Notes under the pieces: generated by a model
Databases searched by the model: none
Told to the model about the DNA's origin: nothing
The model's input: only the letters and a program-made list of their open reading frames with translations
Source: Leyella stercorea
GTDB taxonomy: Bacteria; Bacteroidota; Bacteroidia; Bacteroidales; Bacteroidaceae
Assembly (NCBI RefSeq): GCF_021531655.1
Contig: NZ_JADYUF010000003.1
Span: 1 to 64,000, forward strand
Direction: 5' to 3'
Length of the DNA stretch: 64,000 nucleotides
Translations under genes and position numbers: made by a program
Shown here: positions 36,969 to 46,101 of the stretch, piece after piece
How the letters are laid out: every line of letters starts with the position of its first letter
Position numbering within the stretch: position 1 is the stretch's first letter

Positions 36969-37884
36969 AATCTTTGCGTTTAAATCGGTTGATGTTATTG
37001 TTGTTGAGATCAAAAAGTATTATCTCGTTGTTGGCATCAGGTCGGCGACTACCTATTACATTAACGGCTTCGATGATGTCGGCAGCCGACGGTTGGCGTA
37101 CAGCGATAGAGTCGCTTGGCAGTATGGGATATTCGCCATCGTGATGGATGAAGCCCACAAACCTGCCTCCACGAAACAGTATGCGCCATGCGAATATGGG
37201 GTAAGCCGTGCTGAGCTTCAGCTTGTAGTCCTTCAGACGGGGCAGGTATGGGGCGGCATCGTGCATGTCGAGTATCGGCTTATGACATTCTATATCTGTT
37301 GCATCGCCCGTATTGTACATCATCAGCACGCCTCGATCGGCAGGCGGAGGTGTCTGCGCAAGCTGATGCAGACGTATGGTTGACGAGAGTTTCAGGTGTC
37401 GGTTGTGGCACTCGCCGAGCATAGCCTGCATGAATTCGGCATACAGCAGACGTGTCGAGCGGGTCCAGTCGCAGTCAATCTGTATCTCCCTTACGTTATG
37501 CACGTCGTTGGTCTCGTTCATCTGCACCACACGCTTGACGATGAGCGCAGCCAATTGTTGGCGGTCTTGCCTTAGACATTCGGGCATGACGAATACCGTA
37601 GGCACAACGTCGATGCCCTGTGGCACACATGTAGCAAACTTCAACGTAGCATTAGGAACCGCCCTGCCACTCGCATCCGTCACCACATCAAAATAGCGTA
37701 TGTACATTCGCGAGATGTCGTAACGACGAATGAATGCCGACTTTGTATAGTCAATATTCAGCGTTGTGCTCCAATAATATACCGAACGCACCGTTGTAGA
37801 CATCGGTTTCGGCTTGCTGCACGACAACGTCAATCCCATCGACAACAGGAAACATACAACAGCCGAGCTTAACTTGATTGTCAT
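36946..37884 (-). CDS. Lipoprotein of unknown function, possible TIM-barrel (DUF3142-like)
   Basis: A 312-residue lipoprotein with lipid-anchor Cys22 in GLTLSC. The body has alternating strand-helix character: RMYIRYFDVV, VPTVFVMPECL, REIQIDCDWTRSTRLLYAEF, LKLSSTIRLHQL, GVLMMYNTGD and LSTAYPIFAWRILFRGG. The IQIDCDW and LSSTIRL segments recall DUF3142 and glycosidase-like barrels, where such acidic strands line the active site. This is a weak structural guess, not an assignment. It is the first gene of a two-gene unit with the overlapping helical-repeat gene. No promoter was recognised with confidence. Confidence 0.75.
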   Translation of the reverse strand: MTIKLSSAVVCFLLSMGLTLSCSKPKPMSTTVRSVYYWSTTLNIDYTKSAFIRRYDISRMYIRYFDVVTDASGRAVPNATLKFATCVPQGIDVVPTVFVMPECLRQDRQQLAALIVKRVVQMNETNDVHNVREIQIDCDWTRSTRLLYAEFMQAMLGECHNRHLKLSSTIRLHQLAQTPPPADRGVLMMYNTGDATDIECHKPILDMHDAAPYLPRLKDYKLKLSTAYPIFAWRILFRGGRFVGFIHHDGEYPILPSDSIAVRQPSAADIIEAVNVIGSRRPDANNEIILFDLNNNNINRFKRKDYEKILNM

Positions 37885-38001
37885 TTTTTACGTTTGTCTA
37901 TTTTACTTTATTATATTGCGAATTTACGCAAAATCAAAGACAAAGCAAAATATACTTACATGTTTTTGTCGGTTTCACGCAGTTATTAACGATTAATTCG
38001 C

Positions 38002-38009
38002 TAACTTTG
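38002..38009 (+). promoter_or_regulatory. -7 promoter element for the amidase gene
   Basis: TAACTTTG, 53 bp before the start codon at 38063. Confidence 0.55.
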
Positions 38010-38062
38010 CACCTAAAATTGTTGCAGTTCAGACATTTGGACCAACCAACCGCACCACATTT

Positions 38063-39349
38063 ATGGCAAAGAAATTATTGCTCTTCATATTTCTCATTAT
38101 ATCGTTAGTATCGTCAGCAGCCGATGCCAACCGCAAATTCACGCTTTGCATCGACCCAGGACATGGAGGTAAGGACACAGGTGCACCCGGAAGCAAATCG
38201 GTAGAAAAGAACATCAACCTCAGCGTGGCGCTCGCATTCGGACGCTATGTGGAGCGCAACTGTCCCGACGTGACGGTTGTATATACGCGCAAGACCGACG
38301 TGTTCATACCATTGTACGAGCGCGCCGAAATAGCCAATCGAAAGAAAGCCGACCTGTTCATATCGGTACACACCAACGCATTGAAGGGCAACCACAGCAT
38401 GCGAGGATTCGAAACATACACCTTGGGCGACGGACGCTCGCACGCTAAAAAGGAAAACCTTGAGGTGGCAAAACGCGAGAACTCCGTAATCCTGCTTGAG
38501 AAAGACTATCAGCAGCACTACGTTGGATTCGATCCCAACTCGCCCGAGAGCAACATCATGTTCGAATTCATCCAGGACAAGAACCTGACACGAAGCATAG
38601 AGTTTGCCAAGATGCTGCAAACGCACGTGTGCCGCGCAGCCAACCGACCCAACAAGGGCGTGCATCAGCAGAACCTTGCCGTGCTTCGACTCACATCTAT
38701 GCCAGCCTGTCTGATTGAGTTGGGCTACATCTCAACCCCCGAAGAGGAGCGCATGCTCAACGACAAGGCGCAGGTGGACAATATGGCACGTGGCATATAC
38801 AACGCCTTCGTACAATACAAGAACAAGTACGACACACGCATGACGGTGCCTTACAAGACAATATCCGACTCCATATCCGAAACTCCCGAACCGGTACAGA
38901 CCACCGGGACGGACAATACGGATATGCAGGCAAGCACCGACAACCCCAATAAGGACAACGCTGACAACACAGCCAATCCCGAACGAAACCCGAAACCATC
39001 CCGAACAAACAATGCCGAGAAAAAGCCCGCAAAAACGCAGACTGTAGCCCGACCAACCGGAAGAATTGACAAGACACAGCCAGTATTCAAGGTGCAGATA
39101 ATAGCTGCACAACGACAGCTGAAAGCAGGCGACCATAACTTCCGCGGACTTGAGGGATGCGAGTTCTATCAGGAGAACGGAATGGTGAAGTATACCTACG
39201 GAGCCTCAAACAACTACAACGAGATATACCGCTTGCGCAAGGCTATACTCGACAAGTTCCCCGGAGCATTCATCATAGCATTCAAGAACGGAGACAAGAT
39301 GGATGTGAACCAGGCAATACGCGAATTCAAACAAAACAGAAACAAATAA
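38063..39349 (+). CDS. N-acetylmuramoyl-L-alanine amidase (Amidase_3) with C-terminal SPOR-like region
   Basis: A 428-residue exported enzyme that cuts the bond between peptidoglycan glycan and stem peptide, usually to split daughter cells. A signal peptide (residues 1-20) is followed by the zinc amidase domain. Zinc ligands are His34 in DPGHGGKDTG, Glu48, and His103 in ISVHTNA; the catalytic Glu lies in LIELGYIS. After a low-complexity linker rich in Asn, Asp, Thr and Pro (about 270-330), the last 85 residues (PVFKVQIIAAQRQL onward) resemble a SPOR-type peptidoglycan-binding fold. The MCE gene follows after 17 bp, as in many Bacteroidota, suggesting an envelope operon. Confidence 0.92.
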   Translation: MAKKLLLFIFLIISLVSSAADANRKFTLCIDPGHGGKDTGAPGSKSVEKNINLSVALAFGRYVERNCPDVTVVYTRKTDVFIPLYERAEIANRKKADLFISVHTNALKGNHSMRGFETYTLGDGRSHAKKENLEVAKRENSVILLEKDYQQHYVGFDPNSPESNIMFEFIQDKNLTRSIEFAKMLQTHVCRAANRPNKGVHQQNLAVLRLTSMPACLIELGYISTPEEERMLNDKAQVDNMARGIYNAFVQYKNKYDTRMTVPYKTISDSISETPEPVQTTGTDNTDMQASTDNPNKDNADNTANPERNPKPSRTNNAEKKPAKTQTVARPTGRIDKTQPVFKVQIIAAQRQLKAGDHNFRGLEGCEFYQENGMVKYTYGASNNYNEIYRLRKAILDKFPGAFIIAFKNGDKMDVNQAIREFKQNRNK

Positions 39350-39366
39350 ACAATCAACAGAATATT

Positions 39367-40269
39367 ATGAAAGGATTTACGAAAGAAGTGAAAATAGCAC
39401 TCGTCGCTATCGTGGGAGTTATTATACTGTTCTTCGGAATGAATTTTCTGAAAGGGCTCAACATCTTCTCGTCAACCGACGACTACTACATAGAATTCAA
39501 AGACATAAGCGGACTGTCAACATCAAGCCCCATCTACGCTGACGGATTCAAAGTGGGTACAGTCAAGGATGTCATCTACGACTATGCGGGCGACAAACCT
39601 ACTCGTGTGCTTGTAGGACTCGACAAGGCCATGCGTATTCCTGCTGGCTCTACAGCCGAAATCGAGAGCGACTTTATGGGCAACATCAAGGTCAACCTGC
39701 TGCTCGCCAACAATCCACGCGAACGTGTCATGCCTGGAAGCACTATCAAGGGCTACGTCAACGGCGGCGCTCTTGGCAAAGCAGCCGACATGATTCCGAA
39801 TATAGAGAAAATGCTGCCAAAGCTCGACAGCATTCTCGGCAGCCTCAACACTCTGCTTGCCGACCCAGCCCTCGCACAGTCGCTGCACAACGTACAGACC
39901 ATCACGGGCAATCTCACCACTTCTACCGCCGAACTCAACAAACTCATGGCTTCGCTCAACAAGGGCGTTCCGGTAATGATGGCCAAGGCAGACGGAGTGC
40001 TCGACAATACCCACAAGCTGACATCCAACCTCGCCGCTATCGACATACAGAATACAATGCGTCAGGTAGACCAGACTATTAATAATGTACAGGAACTCAC
40101 CGCCAAGCTCAACAGCAACAACGGTACACTCGGATTGCTCATGAACGACCCCTCGCTCTACAACAATCTCAATTCAACCATGTGTAGCGCCGACTCGCTC
40201 CTGACCAACCTCAGACAGCACCCGAAGCGCTATGTACACTTCTCTCTGTTCGGAAAGAAGGACAAGTAA
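39367..40269 (+). CDS. MCE/MlaD-family lipid-transport protein
   Basis: A 300-residue protein with one N-terminal membrane span (about residues 8-28, KIALVAIVGVIILFFGMNFL) and an MCE domain (about 40-125: YIEFKDISGLSTSSPIYADGF, PAGSTAEIESDFMGNIKV, with a G-x-x-V-G core). A long helical tail follows, rich in NLTT/LNKLM repeats (about 140-290). MCE proteins form hexameric rings or needles that move phospholipids between the membranes. No MlaE permease or MlaF ATPase is in view. The start at 39367 gives the membrane anchor; upstream codons overlap the amidase gene. Confidence 0.92.
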   Translation: MKGFTKEVKIALVAIVGVIILFFGMNFLKGLNIFSSTDDYYIEFKDISGLSTSSPIYADGFKVGTVKDVIYDYAGDKPTRVLVGLDKAMRIPAGSTAEIESDFMGNIKVNLLLANNPRERVMPGSTIKGYVNGGALGKAADMIPNIEKMLPKLDSILGSLNTLLADPALAQSLHNVQTITGNLTTSTAELNKLMASLNKGVPVMMAKADGVLDNTHKLTSNLAAIDIQNTMRQVDQTINNVQELTAKLNSNNGTLGLLMNDPSLYNNLNSTMCSADSLLTNLRQHPKRYVHFSLFGKKDK

Positions 40270-40311
40270 GCAATATAGATTCTGTATAAATAACGACAAG
40301 ATAATGTTTCA

Positions 40312-40336
40312 CGGCTTCAGACTCGCTCTGAAGCCG
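40312..40336 (+). terminator. Hairpin terminator after the MCE gene
   Basis: CGGCTTCAGA pairs with TCTGAAGCCG around 5 bases. The T-run behind it is weak (ATTGTTTCAAT). Confidence 0.6.
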
Positions 40337-40534
40337 ATTGTTTCAATATCTTAGCAAGATTGTAAACAATGTTTCACCAACAAGGCTTAAAAATCGCATA
40401 AACTACGTAACTATCAGAAAATCAACATTTTCACGCCAAAGACATGTTTATACGTCCCGTAATTTATTAAAAAAGCTAACTGTCGGTAAATAAAGCTGTT
40501 AACAAACTTTGGTTAAACAATAAAATGCAGAGTA
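40337..40534. other. AT-rich dnaA upstream region
   Basis: No gene is seen between the MCE terminator and the dnaA promoter. It has several TTAACA/GTTAAC-like words near 40497-40520 but no clear set of DnaA boxes, so an origin cannot be claimed. Confidence 0.4.
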
Positions 40535-40566
40535 TTTGCTCACATCAAAAAAAATAAGTAATTTTG
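40535..40566 (+). promoter_or_regulatory. dnaA promoter
   Basis: TTTG at 40535-40538 and TAATTTTG at 40559-40566, 20 bp apart, match the Bacteroidota consensus. The leader is about 50 bases. Confidence 0.75.
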
Positions 40567-40624
40567 CAGACGGAATTTTAAGAATCAACTGTCGAAAGAC
40601 ATTTAAACATACGTACCACAGCCA

Positions 40625-42037
40625 ATGAATTTAAGTCCTGACAAGCTTTGGGACAAGTGTCTCGCCCTTATACACGAGAACACTACCGAGCAACAATACA
40701 ACGCATGGTTCAAAAGCATTGTCTTCGAATCCTTCAATGAGGAGTCGAAGACCGTGTTGATACGCGTACCGAGCCCGTTCGTGTACGAGTATCTGGAGGA
40801 GAACTATGTCGACTTGTTGCGCAAAGTGCTTACACGTATGTTTGGAGAAAACGTTCAGCTTTCTTATCGTATCGTGACCGACAGCGAGAACAAGAAGACG
40901 CAGGTGGTGGAAGGCGACGAGCCTACCAACGAGAATATGCGACCCAAGACACGCACCAATGCCAACGAGTCGCCCAACTTTCTCGATGCATCACCATTGC
41001 AGGAGATTGACTCGCAGCTGAACCCTCACCTCACCTTCCGCAACTATATCGAAGGCAACAGCAACAAGTTGCCACGCGCCATAGGTCAGACCATAGCCGA
41101 GCATCCGCAGAACATGCAGTTCAACCCGTTCTTCGTATTCGGTCCTTCGGGATGTGGCAAGACCCACCTTATTAATGCTATAGGCGTCGAAGCCAAGCGC
41201 ATCTATCCAGAAAAGCGTGTGCTCTACATCAGCGCCCGATTGTTTGAGGTGCAGTACACCAATGCCGTGCTGCGCAACACTATCAACGACTTCATCAACT
41301 TCTATCAGACCATCGACGTTCTGATTGTTGACGACATACAGGAGTGGGAAGACAAGAAGGGTACACAGAACACCTTCTTCCACATCTTCAACCACCTCTT
41401 CCGCACAGGCAAGCGCATCATCCTTGCCAGCGACCGTCCACCGGTAGAACTGAAGGGAATGAACGAGCGACTCATCACACGATTCTCATGCGGACTCATC
41501 GCCGAGCTTGAGAAGCCTAACGTGCAGTTGTGTGTTGACATTCTGCAAAGCAAGATACGCCACGACGGCCTGAACATTCCTGAGGATGTGGTGAAGTTCA
41601 TCGCTTCGACAGCCAACGGAAGCGTGCGCGACCTGCAAGGCGTAATCAATTCGCTCATGGCTTACAGCGTAGTGTACAACTGCAACGTTGACATGCAGCT
41701 CGCCCAGCGCGTAATCAAGCGCTCGGTCAAGGTAGAGGACAATCCGCTTACAGTAGACGACATCATCGAAAGCGTTTGCCAGCACTACAACGTTACACCA
41801 GCCAACATCAACAGCCGCAGCCGAAAGAAGGATTACGTTATGGCACGCCAGGTGTCAATATATCTGGCACAGAAATACACCAAGATGCCGGCAAGCCGAA
41901 TCGGACGACTCGTTGGAGGACGCGACCACTCTACTGTGATATACAGTTGCAATCAGGTGGAGCAACGCATCAAGATAGACAAGAAATTCTCAAGTGAGAT
42001 AACGAGTATAGAGAACTCGTTCAAACTGAAAAACTGA
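40625..42037 (+). CDS. dnaA: Chromosomal replication initiator DnaA
   Basis: The 470-residue AAA+ initiator that opens the chromosome origin. Domain I is at the N-terminus (LWDKCLALIHENTTEQQYNAWF, protein-interaction fold), with a variable linker about 90-130. The AAA+ core has Walker A FGPSGCGKTH, Walker B VLIVDDIQEW, and the sensor residues in LITRFSCGLIAELE. The C-terminal helix-turn-helix ends with the DnaA-box-reading signature GRDHSTVIYSCNQV. Length and order are normal. It has its own promoter and terminator. Confidence 0.98.
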   Translation: MNLSPDKLWDKCLALIHENTTEQQYNAWFKSIVFESFNEESKTVLIRVPSPFVYEYLEENYVDLLRKVLTRMFGENVQLSYRIVTDSENKKTQVVEGDEPTNENMRPKTRTNANESPNFLDASPLQEIDSQLNPHLTFRNYIEGNSNKLPRAIGQTIAEHPQNMQFNPFFVFGPSGCGKTHLINAIGVEAKRIYPEKRVLYISARLFEVQYTNAVLRNTINDFINFYQTIDVLIVDDIQEWEDKKGTQNTFFHIFNHLFRTGKRIILASDRPPVELKGMNERLITRFSCGLIAELEKPNVQLCVDILQSKIRHDGLNIPEDVVKFIASTANGSVRDLQGVINSLMAYSVVYNCNVDMQLAQRVIKRSVKVEDNPLTVDDIIESVCQHYNVTPANINSRSRKKDYVMARQVSIYLAQKYTKMPASRIGRLVGGRDHSTVIYSCNQVEQRIKIDKKFSSEITSIENSFKLKN

Positions 42038-42093
42038 CAACACTTGCCACTCATCCAATAGATACTGGCGGCAAGTAGTTGTCGGTTTTTTTT
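42036..42093 (+). terminator. Rho-independent terminator of dnaA
   Basis: GACAAC and CTTGCC (42036-42048) pair with GGCAAG and GTTGTC (42070-42083), followed by eight T. The stem overlaps the last bases of dnaA. Confidence 0.85.
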
Positions 42094-42121
42094 GTTTTGA
42101 GAGTGTCAGAAGTCTACACTC

Positions 42122-44866
42122 TCACTTCTTTTCGGCTGCAAACCTCTCTTCTTTGAAGTACTTCATTATAGGCTTCATAAACGGTGTGAGGTGTACATCT
42201 TGCGGCACATTATGATAGTCAAGACGTGTAATGCTTTGCGACACATACAACCGATGCTTGGCACGCGACAAGGCTACGTAAAACTTGCGTGCGTCCTCAG
42301 CCAATTGGCGGGGATTGTTACGACTGTAATAATTGGGCATACGACCGTCGACGGCATCAAATATTATTACATTGTCAAACTCCAGTCCCTTCGCCTTGTG
42401 TATTGTCGTGACGAAAATGCGCTCCTTCATATTGTCGCTACCACACAAGTCGGCCTCCTTCAACGTGCTTATCTCCATTGTATGATTGCAAAGCTGTTCG
42501 TACAACGAGGGTTCGCTACTTACGTCTATCATGTCGCCCGAAAGATAAGATTCCACAAAACGCAATCCGTCTATCTCCTGTATCATTCCCTCAGAAAGCA
42601 GATAGTCGTAGAAGCGTATTAGTTCCATTACCAAAGCAGGCTTGACTTCATCCGATTGGATATACATTCTGCCAAGTGCCGAAACGTACATTTGCTTATA
42701 GTTACGGCGCAATGTCTCCACACGCTGGCGCACACGGCTGTCGTTAAGGAAATCATGCTGCTGCTCAACCCTGTCTTCCGAGAGCTTGTAGCAATGCACC
42801 ACAACACTACGTGTAGCATTGACATCATCGTCGGCAAGATGCGAGTTAGAACCCTCAAGGTGCAACACCTCAAGCAAATATTTCAGTTTGTGCTCCTTCA
42901 GTTCGGGATGCAGCAGACGCACGAGTCGCAAGGAGTCGAGATACTCCGTGTGCGAATGATGCAGATTAAGGTCGGGCGTATAACGACGCAGATTGAAGTC
43001 AAGTATGTTATAGTCGTAGTCGGCATTATGTCCAAGCAAAGTGCAACCCTCGGCATAAGCCATAAACTGACGCAACGCCTCCTCGTGCGTCAGCAATTCA
43101 TGGTGCTTGCGTTCCTCAACAATAGGATTCACAATGTCGCCAAGCATGGCAGGAATCTCCTTGTCGGTTTCGACATATACCGTAAACTCCGACCCTTTCA
43201 CCACCTCGCCGTTCTTCATCTTCACGGCAGCTATCTGCAGGATGTCGTCTTCAAACACATTCAGTCCTGTAGTCTCGGTATCGAAAACCACGATTGTGTC
43301 GTTAGCATAGCTCTCAGTAAAACGCATGAGATACGTCGACTCGTCGTCGCGCAGCAGGTCGGAGGGCAATATGGCGCGGTCGAAGAGGTCACGCACAAAC
43401 TTACGTGCCGCCGCATTGCTCTCATATACACGCACACCCTTCATCAGTCGCGCCCACGACATAAAGCTGAATTCATTGTTCAGCACGCCCAGATGAGCCA
43501 ACAGCAACTTCACGTCGGGTTGCGAGAACAGGTCGGTACCCGAAACCTTAAAGTGTCCTATGCCACAACGAGTCAGCTCCTGACTAATATCCTCCGCATC
43601 ACGATTGGCATTTACAACAAAAGCTGTTGTAGATTGCGGAAACGTGCGGTTCAGCGTGTCGGCAAACTGCACACAATCGCGCACCTCCTGAGCATAATCC
43701 TCGCTGCAAAGAATCTTCAGTTCGTTGCCCATAAGCACGTCGTCGCTACTCTTGCCGGCATCGGGCAAGAGCGCACGATCTATACGAAGCACCTCAGCGG
43801 CATAAGTATTGAATATGTCGAGCAGATAGCGAGGCGAACGATGGTTTACCGACAGATGATGCAACTGGCATGCAGGCTTCGACTTAATGGCTGAAAGCGT
43901 ATCGAGCTTGGCTCCCATAAACGAGAATATAGCCTGCTGCTCGTCGCCGAGAAACATCACCGTACGGAATGGACGCGCCGTAAGCATCTTGATTATAGCC
44001 ATCTGCAATGGGTTGATATCCTGCACCTCGTCCACCTGTATCCACGGATAGCGCTTATACAGCTTCTGCTCCTTGTCGGCAGCAAGGGCATCATACGTCA
44101 TCATAAGCAAATCATGGAAGTCAAGCAGTCGGTTGGCACGCTTATACTGACGGTATTGTTGCGCAAGCGACATCTTCTGCAAGAGCTTGAATATAGCCTG
44201 ACGGTCGCCATAGTCGCACGTGTCCGACTGGGTAAGGTCGCGATACTGCTCCACATTATTATATATATCAGTCATGGCAGCCGCGTCAAACGGCTTGCCC
44301 ATAACGCTACAGATACGCCGCATAGCAGCAATGTCCGTAGGACTGATGCAGTCGGGATGCACACGCAACTCCTTAGGATGCCCGTGACTAATCTGGTGCA
44401 TCATGCTCTCCAGGTGGAATATCTCACTATACGAGCGTCGACGATTGTAGTTGGAAAGCACCATATACTCGTCCTCACCAAGATAGCGCGCAAGGATAGA
44501 CACAGCATCATCCTCGTCGATAACACTCGACTCGGCAGGCACGAGTCCCTCTGCAAACAAAAACTTCGAGCAGAACCTATGCACATTGCCCACGAACACA
44601 TCCCTCACATCATCATCCGTGATGTTCTGCGCGATGCGTTCAATCATGCCGCGTGCAGCACGATTGGTAAATGTAAGACACAACATATCCTTATACGCCA
44701 CACCCTCCAAGTCGTGGGCATAACGTATGCGTTCGGTCAATATCTGGGTCTTGCCACACCCCGGAGGTGCAAGTACAAGATGAAATCCACCCTGGGCCTC
44801 AATCACCTCCTGCTGACAAGGGTCGGGAGTAAATCTGCTAACAGTTTGCGTATTTTCTGATGCCAT
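42122..44866 (-). CDS. UvrD/Rep-family helicase with an inserted DEDDh 3'-5' exonuclease domain
   Basis: A 914-residue superfamily 1 helicase. Walker A is APPGCGKTQ (residues 33-41), Walker B is DEVQD (279-283), and the C-terminal motif is TTIHKAKGLEFDNV (820-833), with VALSRAKHRLYV near the end. Between the two helicase halves, about residues 522-700, sits an exonuclease of the DnaQ/PolC type: FDTETTG (528-534), LLGHNADYDYNILDF (motif 2) and HLADDDVNATRSV (motif 3). UvrD helicases unwind DNA in repair; an exonuclease built into the same chain implies unwinding coupled to trimming. Related annotations exist in Bacteroidota. Convergent with dnaA; promoter not recognised. Confidence 0.92.
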   Translation of the reverse strand: MASENTQTVSRFTPDPCQQEVIEAQGGFHLVLAPPGCGKTQILTERIRYAHDLEGVAYKDMLCLTFTNRAARGMIERIAQNITDDDVRDVFVGNVHRFCSKFLFAEGLVPAESSVIDEDDAVSILARYLGEDEYMVLSNYNRRRSYSEIFHLESMMHQISHGHPKELRVHPDCISPTDIAAMRRICSVMGKPFDAAAMTDIYNNVEQYRDLTQSDTCDYGDRQAIFKLLQKMSLAQQYRQYKRANRLLDFHDLLMMTYDALAADKEQKLYKRYPWIQVDEVQDINPLQMAIIKMLTARPFRTVMFLGDEQQAIFSFMGAKLDTLSAIKSKPACQLHHLSVNHRSPRYLLDIFNTYAAEVLRIDRALLPDAGKSSDDVLMGNELKILCSEDYAQEVRDCVQFADTLNRTFPQSTTAFVVNANRDAEDISQELTRCGIGHFKVSGTDLFSQPDVKLLLAHLGVLNNEFSFMSWARLMKGVRVYESNAAARKFVRDLFDRAILPSDLLRDDESTYLMRFTESYANDTIVVFDTETTGLNVFEDDILQIAAVKMKNGEVVKGSEFTVYVETDKEIPAMLGDIVNPIVEERKHHELLTHEEALRQFMAYAEGCTLLGHNADYDYNILDFNLRRYTPDLNLHHSHTEYLDSLRLVRLLHPELKEHKLKYLLEVLHLEGSNSHLADDDVNATRSVVVHCYKLSEDRVEQQHDFLNDSRVRQRVETLRRNYKQMYVSALGRMYIQSDEVKPALVMELIRFYDYLLSEGMIQEIDGLRFVESYLSGDMIDVSSEPSLYEQLCNHTMEISTLKEADLCGSDNMKERIFVTTIHKAKGLEFDNVIIFDAVDGRMPNYYSRNNPRQLAEDARKFYVALSRAKHRLYVSQSITRLDYHNVPQDVHLTPFMKPIMKYFKEERFAAEKK

Positions 44867-45070
44867 AAACAGCTGCTATAAAAGTAATTTGAATAAAGGC
44901 GATTGTTACACCAACCGCTTTAACTATGTTAACGCTAAAAATCGCTTGATATTGCCAAGAACAATAAAAGAACTTGCGCTGACACAAACAAAGGATATAG
45001 CCATTTTAAGTATATAAGATACTCACTATAGCATATATTCGCATCAGACATCATTAAGCAGTCTATAATC

Positions 45071-45101
45071 TTTGCCACATCAAATACTTTTTATATATTT
45101 G
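45071..45101 (+). promoter_or_regulatory. Promoter of a very small transcription unit
   Basis: TTTG at 45071-45074 and TATATTTG at 45094-45101 with a 19-bp spacer. Transcription should start near 45108, followed by a 22-codon ORF and a terminator. From 44867 to 45070 I see only AT-rich sequence. Confidence 0.75.
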
Positions 45102-45129
45102 TGGTGTATTAATTAAATCGTCTGCTATT

Positions 45130-45198
45130 ATGGAATTCTTTTTTATTTGGATCTTAGTTGTTGTTCTGGTCGCCTGCGCTAATGGTAGAGGCAAATAG
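45130..45198 (+). CDS. 22-residue hydrophobic peptide (or small RNA)
   Basis: ATG 45130 opens a 22-codon frame, MEFFFIWILVVVLVACANGR then GK, with a single hydrophobic span and a basic end. It lies between a consensus promoter (45071-45101) and a hairpin terminator (45229-45265), so the unit is a transcript of about 155 bases with nothing else in it. Whether the peptide or the RNA is the product is unknown. No family is recognised. Confidence 0.5.
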   Translation: MEFFFIWILVVVLVACANGRGK

Positions 45199-45228
45199 TT
45201 TCGTGTATTTTATATAACAATATAAAGG

Positions 45229-45265
45229 TGCTACTTTTGGTTTCACAACCATTAGTAGCATTTTT
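45229..45265 (+). terminator. Terminator of the small transcription unit
   Basis: TGCTACT (45229-45235) pairs with AGTAGCA (45254-45260), with GGTT/AACC inside, followed by TTTTT. Confidence 0.85.
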
Positions 45266-45438
45266 ATTATGGCAACAACTCAACAATTCGAAAGGATATT
45301 TACAAAGTAAAAAACTTTCTCTATCATAAATGAGTAAATTATATGTGACAAAAAACAACAGGCGTTATGAGCGCAAACGTGACAAGATTACAATAAGCTT
45401 GACGCACGCTCCCAGTACCGTTTTCAGTACCACCCAAC

Positions 45439-45514
45439 TGGTACTGGAGTTTCATATAGGTGGTACTGGAGTTTCACTTATGTGGTACTGGAGTGTTACT
45501 TATGTTGTACTGGC
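45439..45514. repeat. 22-bp tandem repeat (TGGTACTGGAGTTTC family)
   Basis: Units start at 45439, 45461, 45483 and 45505 (partial), each 22 bp. The unit sequence is unrelated to the other 22-bp arrays. An inverted CAGTACC word precedes it at 45413 and 45425. It overlaps the 3' end of the chimeric transposase ORF. Confidence 0.9.
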
Positions 45515-45855
45515 AAAGAACTTGTATGATTGCCTTTGAATTTCACATATCTTTCAATACAATCTTCAATCATTCTTATATAATATGAAGAGTCATGGTC
45601 TGATTGATCGTCAATTGCGATATTAAATCCTTCGCCATACTTTTTGTAGTATAGATCGAATAACTTATTCCAATTATTATCATACATATCAACGTATCCC
45701 CATGTTTGCCAAGCAAAGTGGTATTTTTCGTCTTTGTATTTATATGTGAAATGCTTCACATAGCGGTTTCCATCATACTTGTCAACAGAATGGCGAAACT
45801 TGTTATTGTCGAGAAATTCTATCAATTGGGCGAAAACGTATTTGTCTTTGTTCAT
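45496..45855 (-). pseudogene. Chimeric ORF: IS4-family transposase N-terminus (DUF4372) joined to unrelated sequence
   Basis: The 119-codon frame starts MNKDKYVFAQLIEFLDNNKF and continues to GNRYVKHFT (residues 1-39). This is the DUF4372 N-terminus of Bacteroidota IS4-type transposases, where CWNQ normally follows. Here it changes abruptly to YKYKDEKYHFAWQTWGYVDM and 60 more residues with no transposase similarity. The simplest reading is that an insertion sequence was deleted, leaving its first 39 codons and start signals fused to another reading frame. The tail shows YYIRMIEDCIERYVKF, unrecognised. It might be expressed as a new protein, but remnant status is more likely. Confidence 0.75.
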
Positions 45856-46101
45856 CGTGCAGTATTATAGATAACTGCAAAAGTACAAATTCAAATCGTC
45901 GTGCCCTTGAAACCTTTTGCAAAAGACTGTATTTCAATCAATTCAAAGAGCGATTAGTCCACTTTAACGGGACAGTAGTGTTTATGCATAATAAAAGGTT
46001 TAGGAAGCATTCGTAAGAGTGTCAGCAAACCTTTAAACTGAACTCAGGCAGACAAGCCACCAAAATCGACACCTATTGTGAGGATATATAAATTTGACAA
46101 T
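45856..46101. mobile_element. Probable IS end remnant and AT-rich spacer
   Basis: Upstream of the transposase N-terminus is CTTTAACGGGACAGTAGTG (about 45962-45980), which could be the left end of the lost insertion sequence. No matching right end was found. The rest of the stretch is without recognisable genes. Confidence 0.35.

Noticed and set aside
40337..40624. Replication origin before dnaA
   Set aside because: No cluster of DnaA boxes is visible, and in Bacteroidota the origin is often not next to dnaA.
42656..43894. 412-codon open frame antisense to the helicase gene
   Set aside because: The opposite strand has clear helicase and exonuclease motifs; this one has none.
45330..45539. 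69-codon open frame over the 22-bp TGGTACTGG array
   Set aside because: Its second half is only translated tandem repeat, and it overlaps the transposase-derived ORF.
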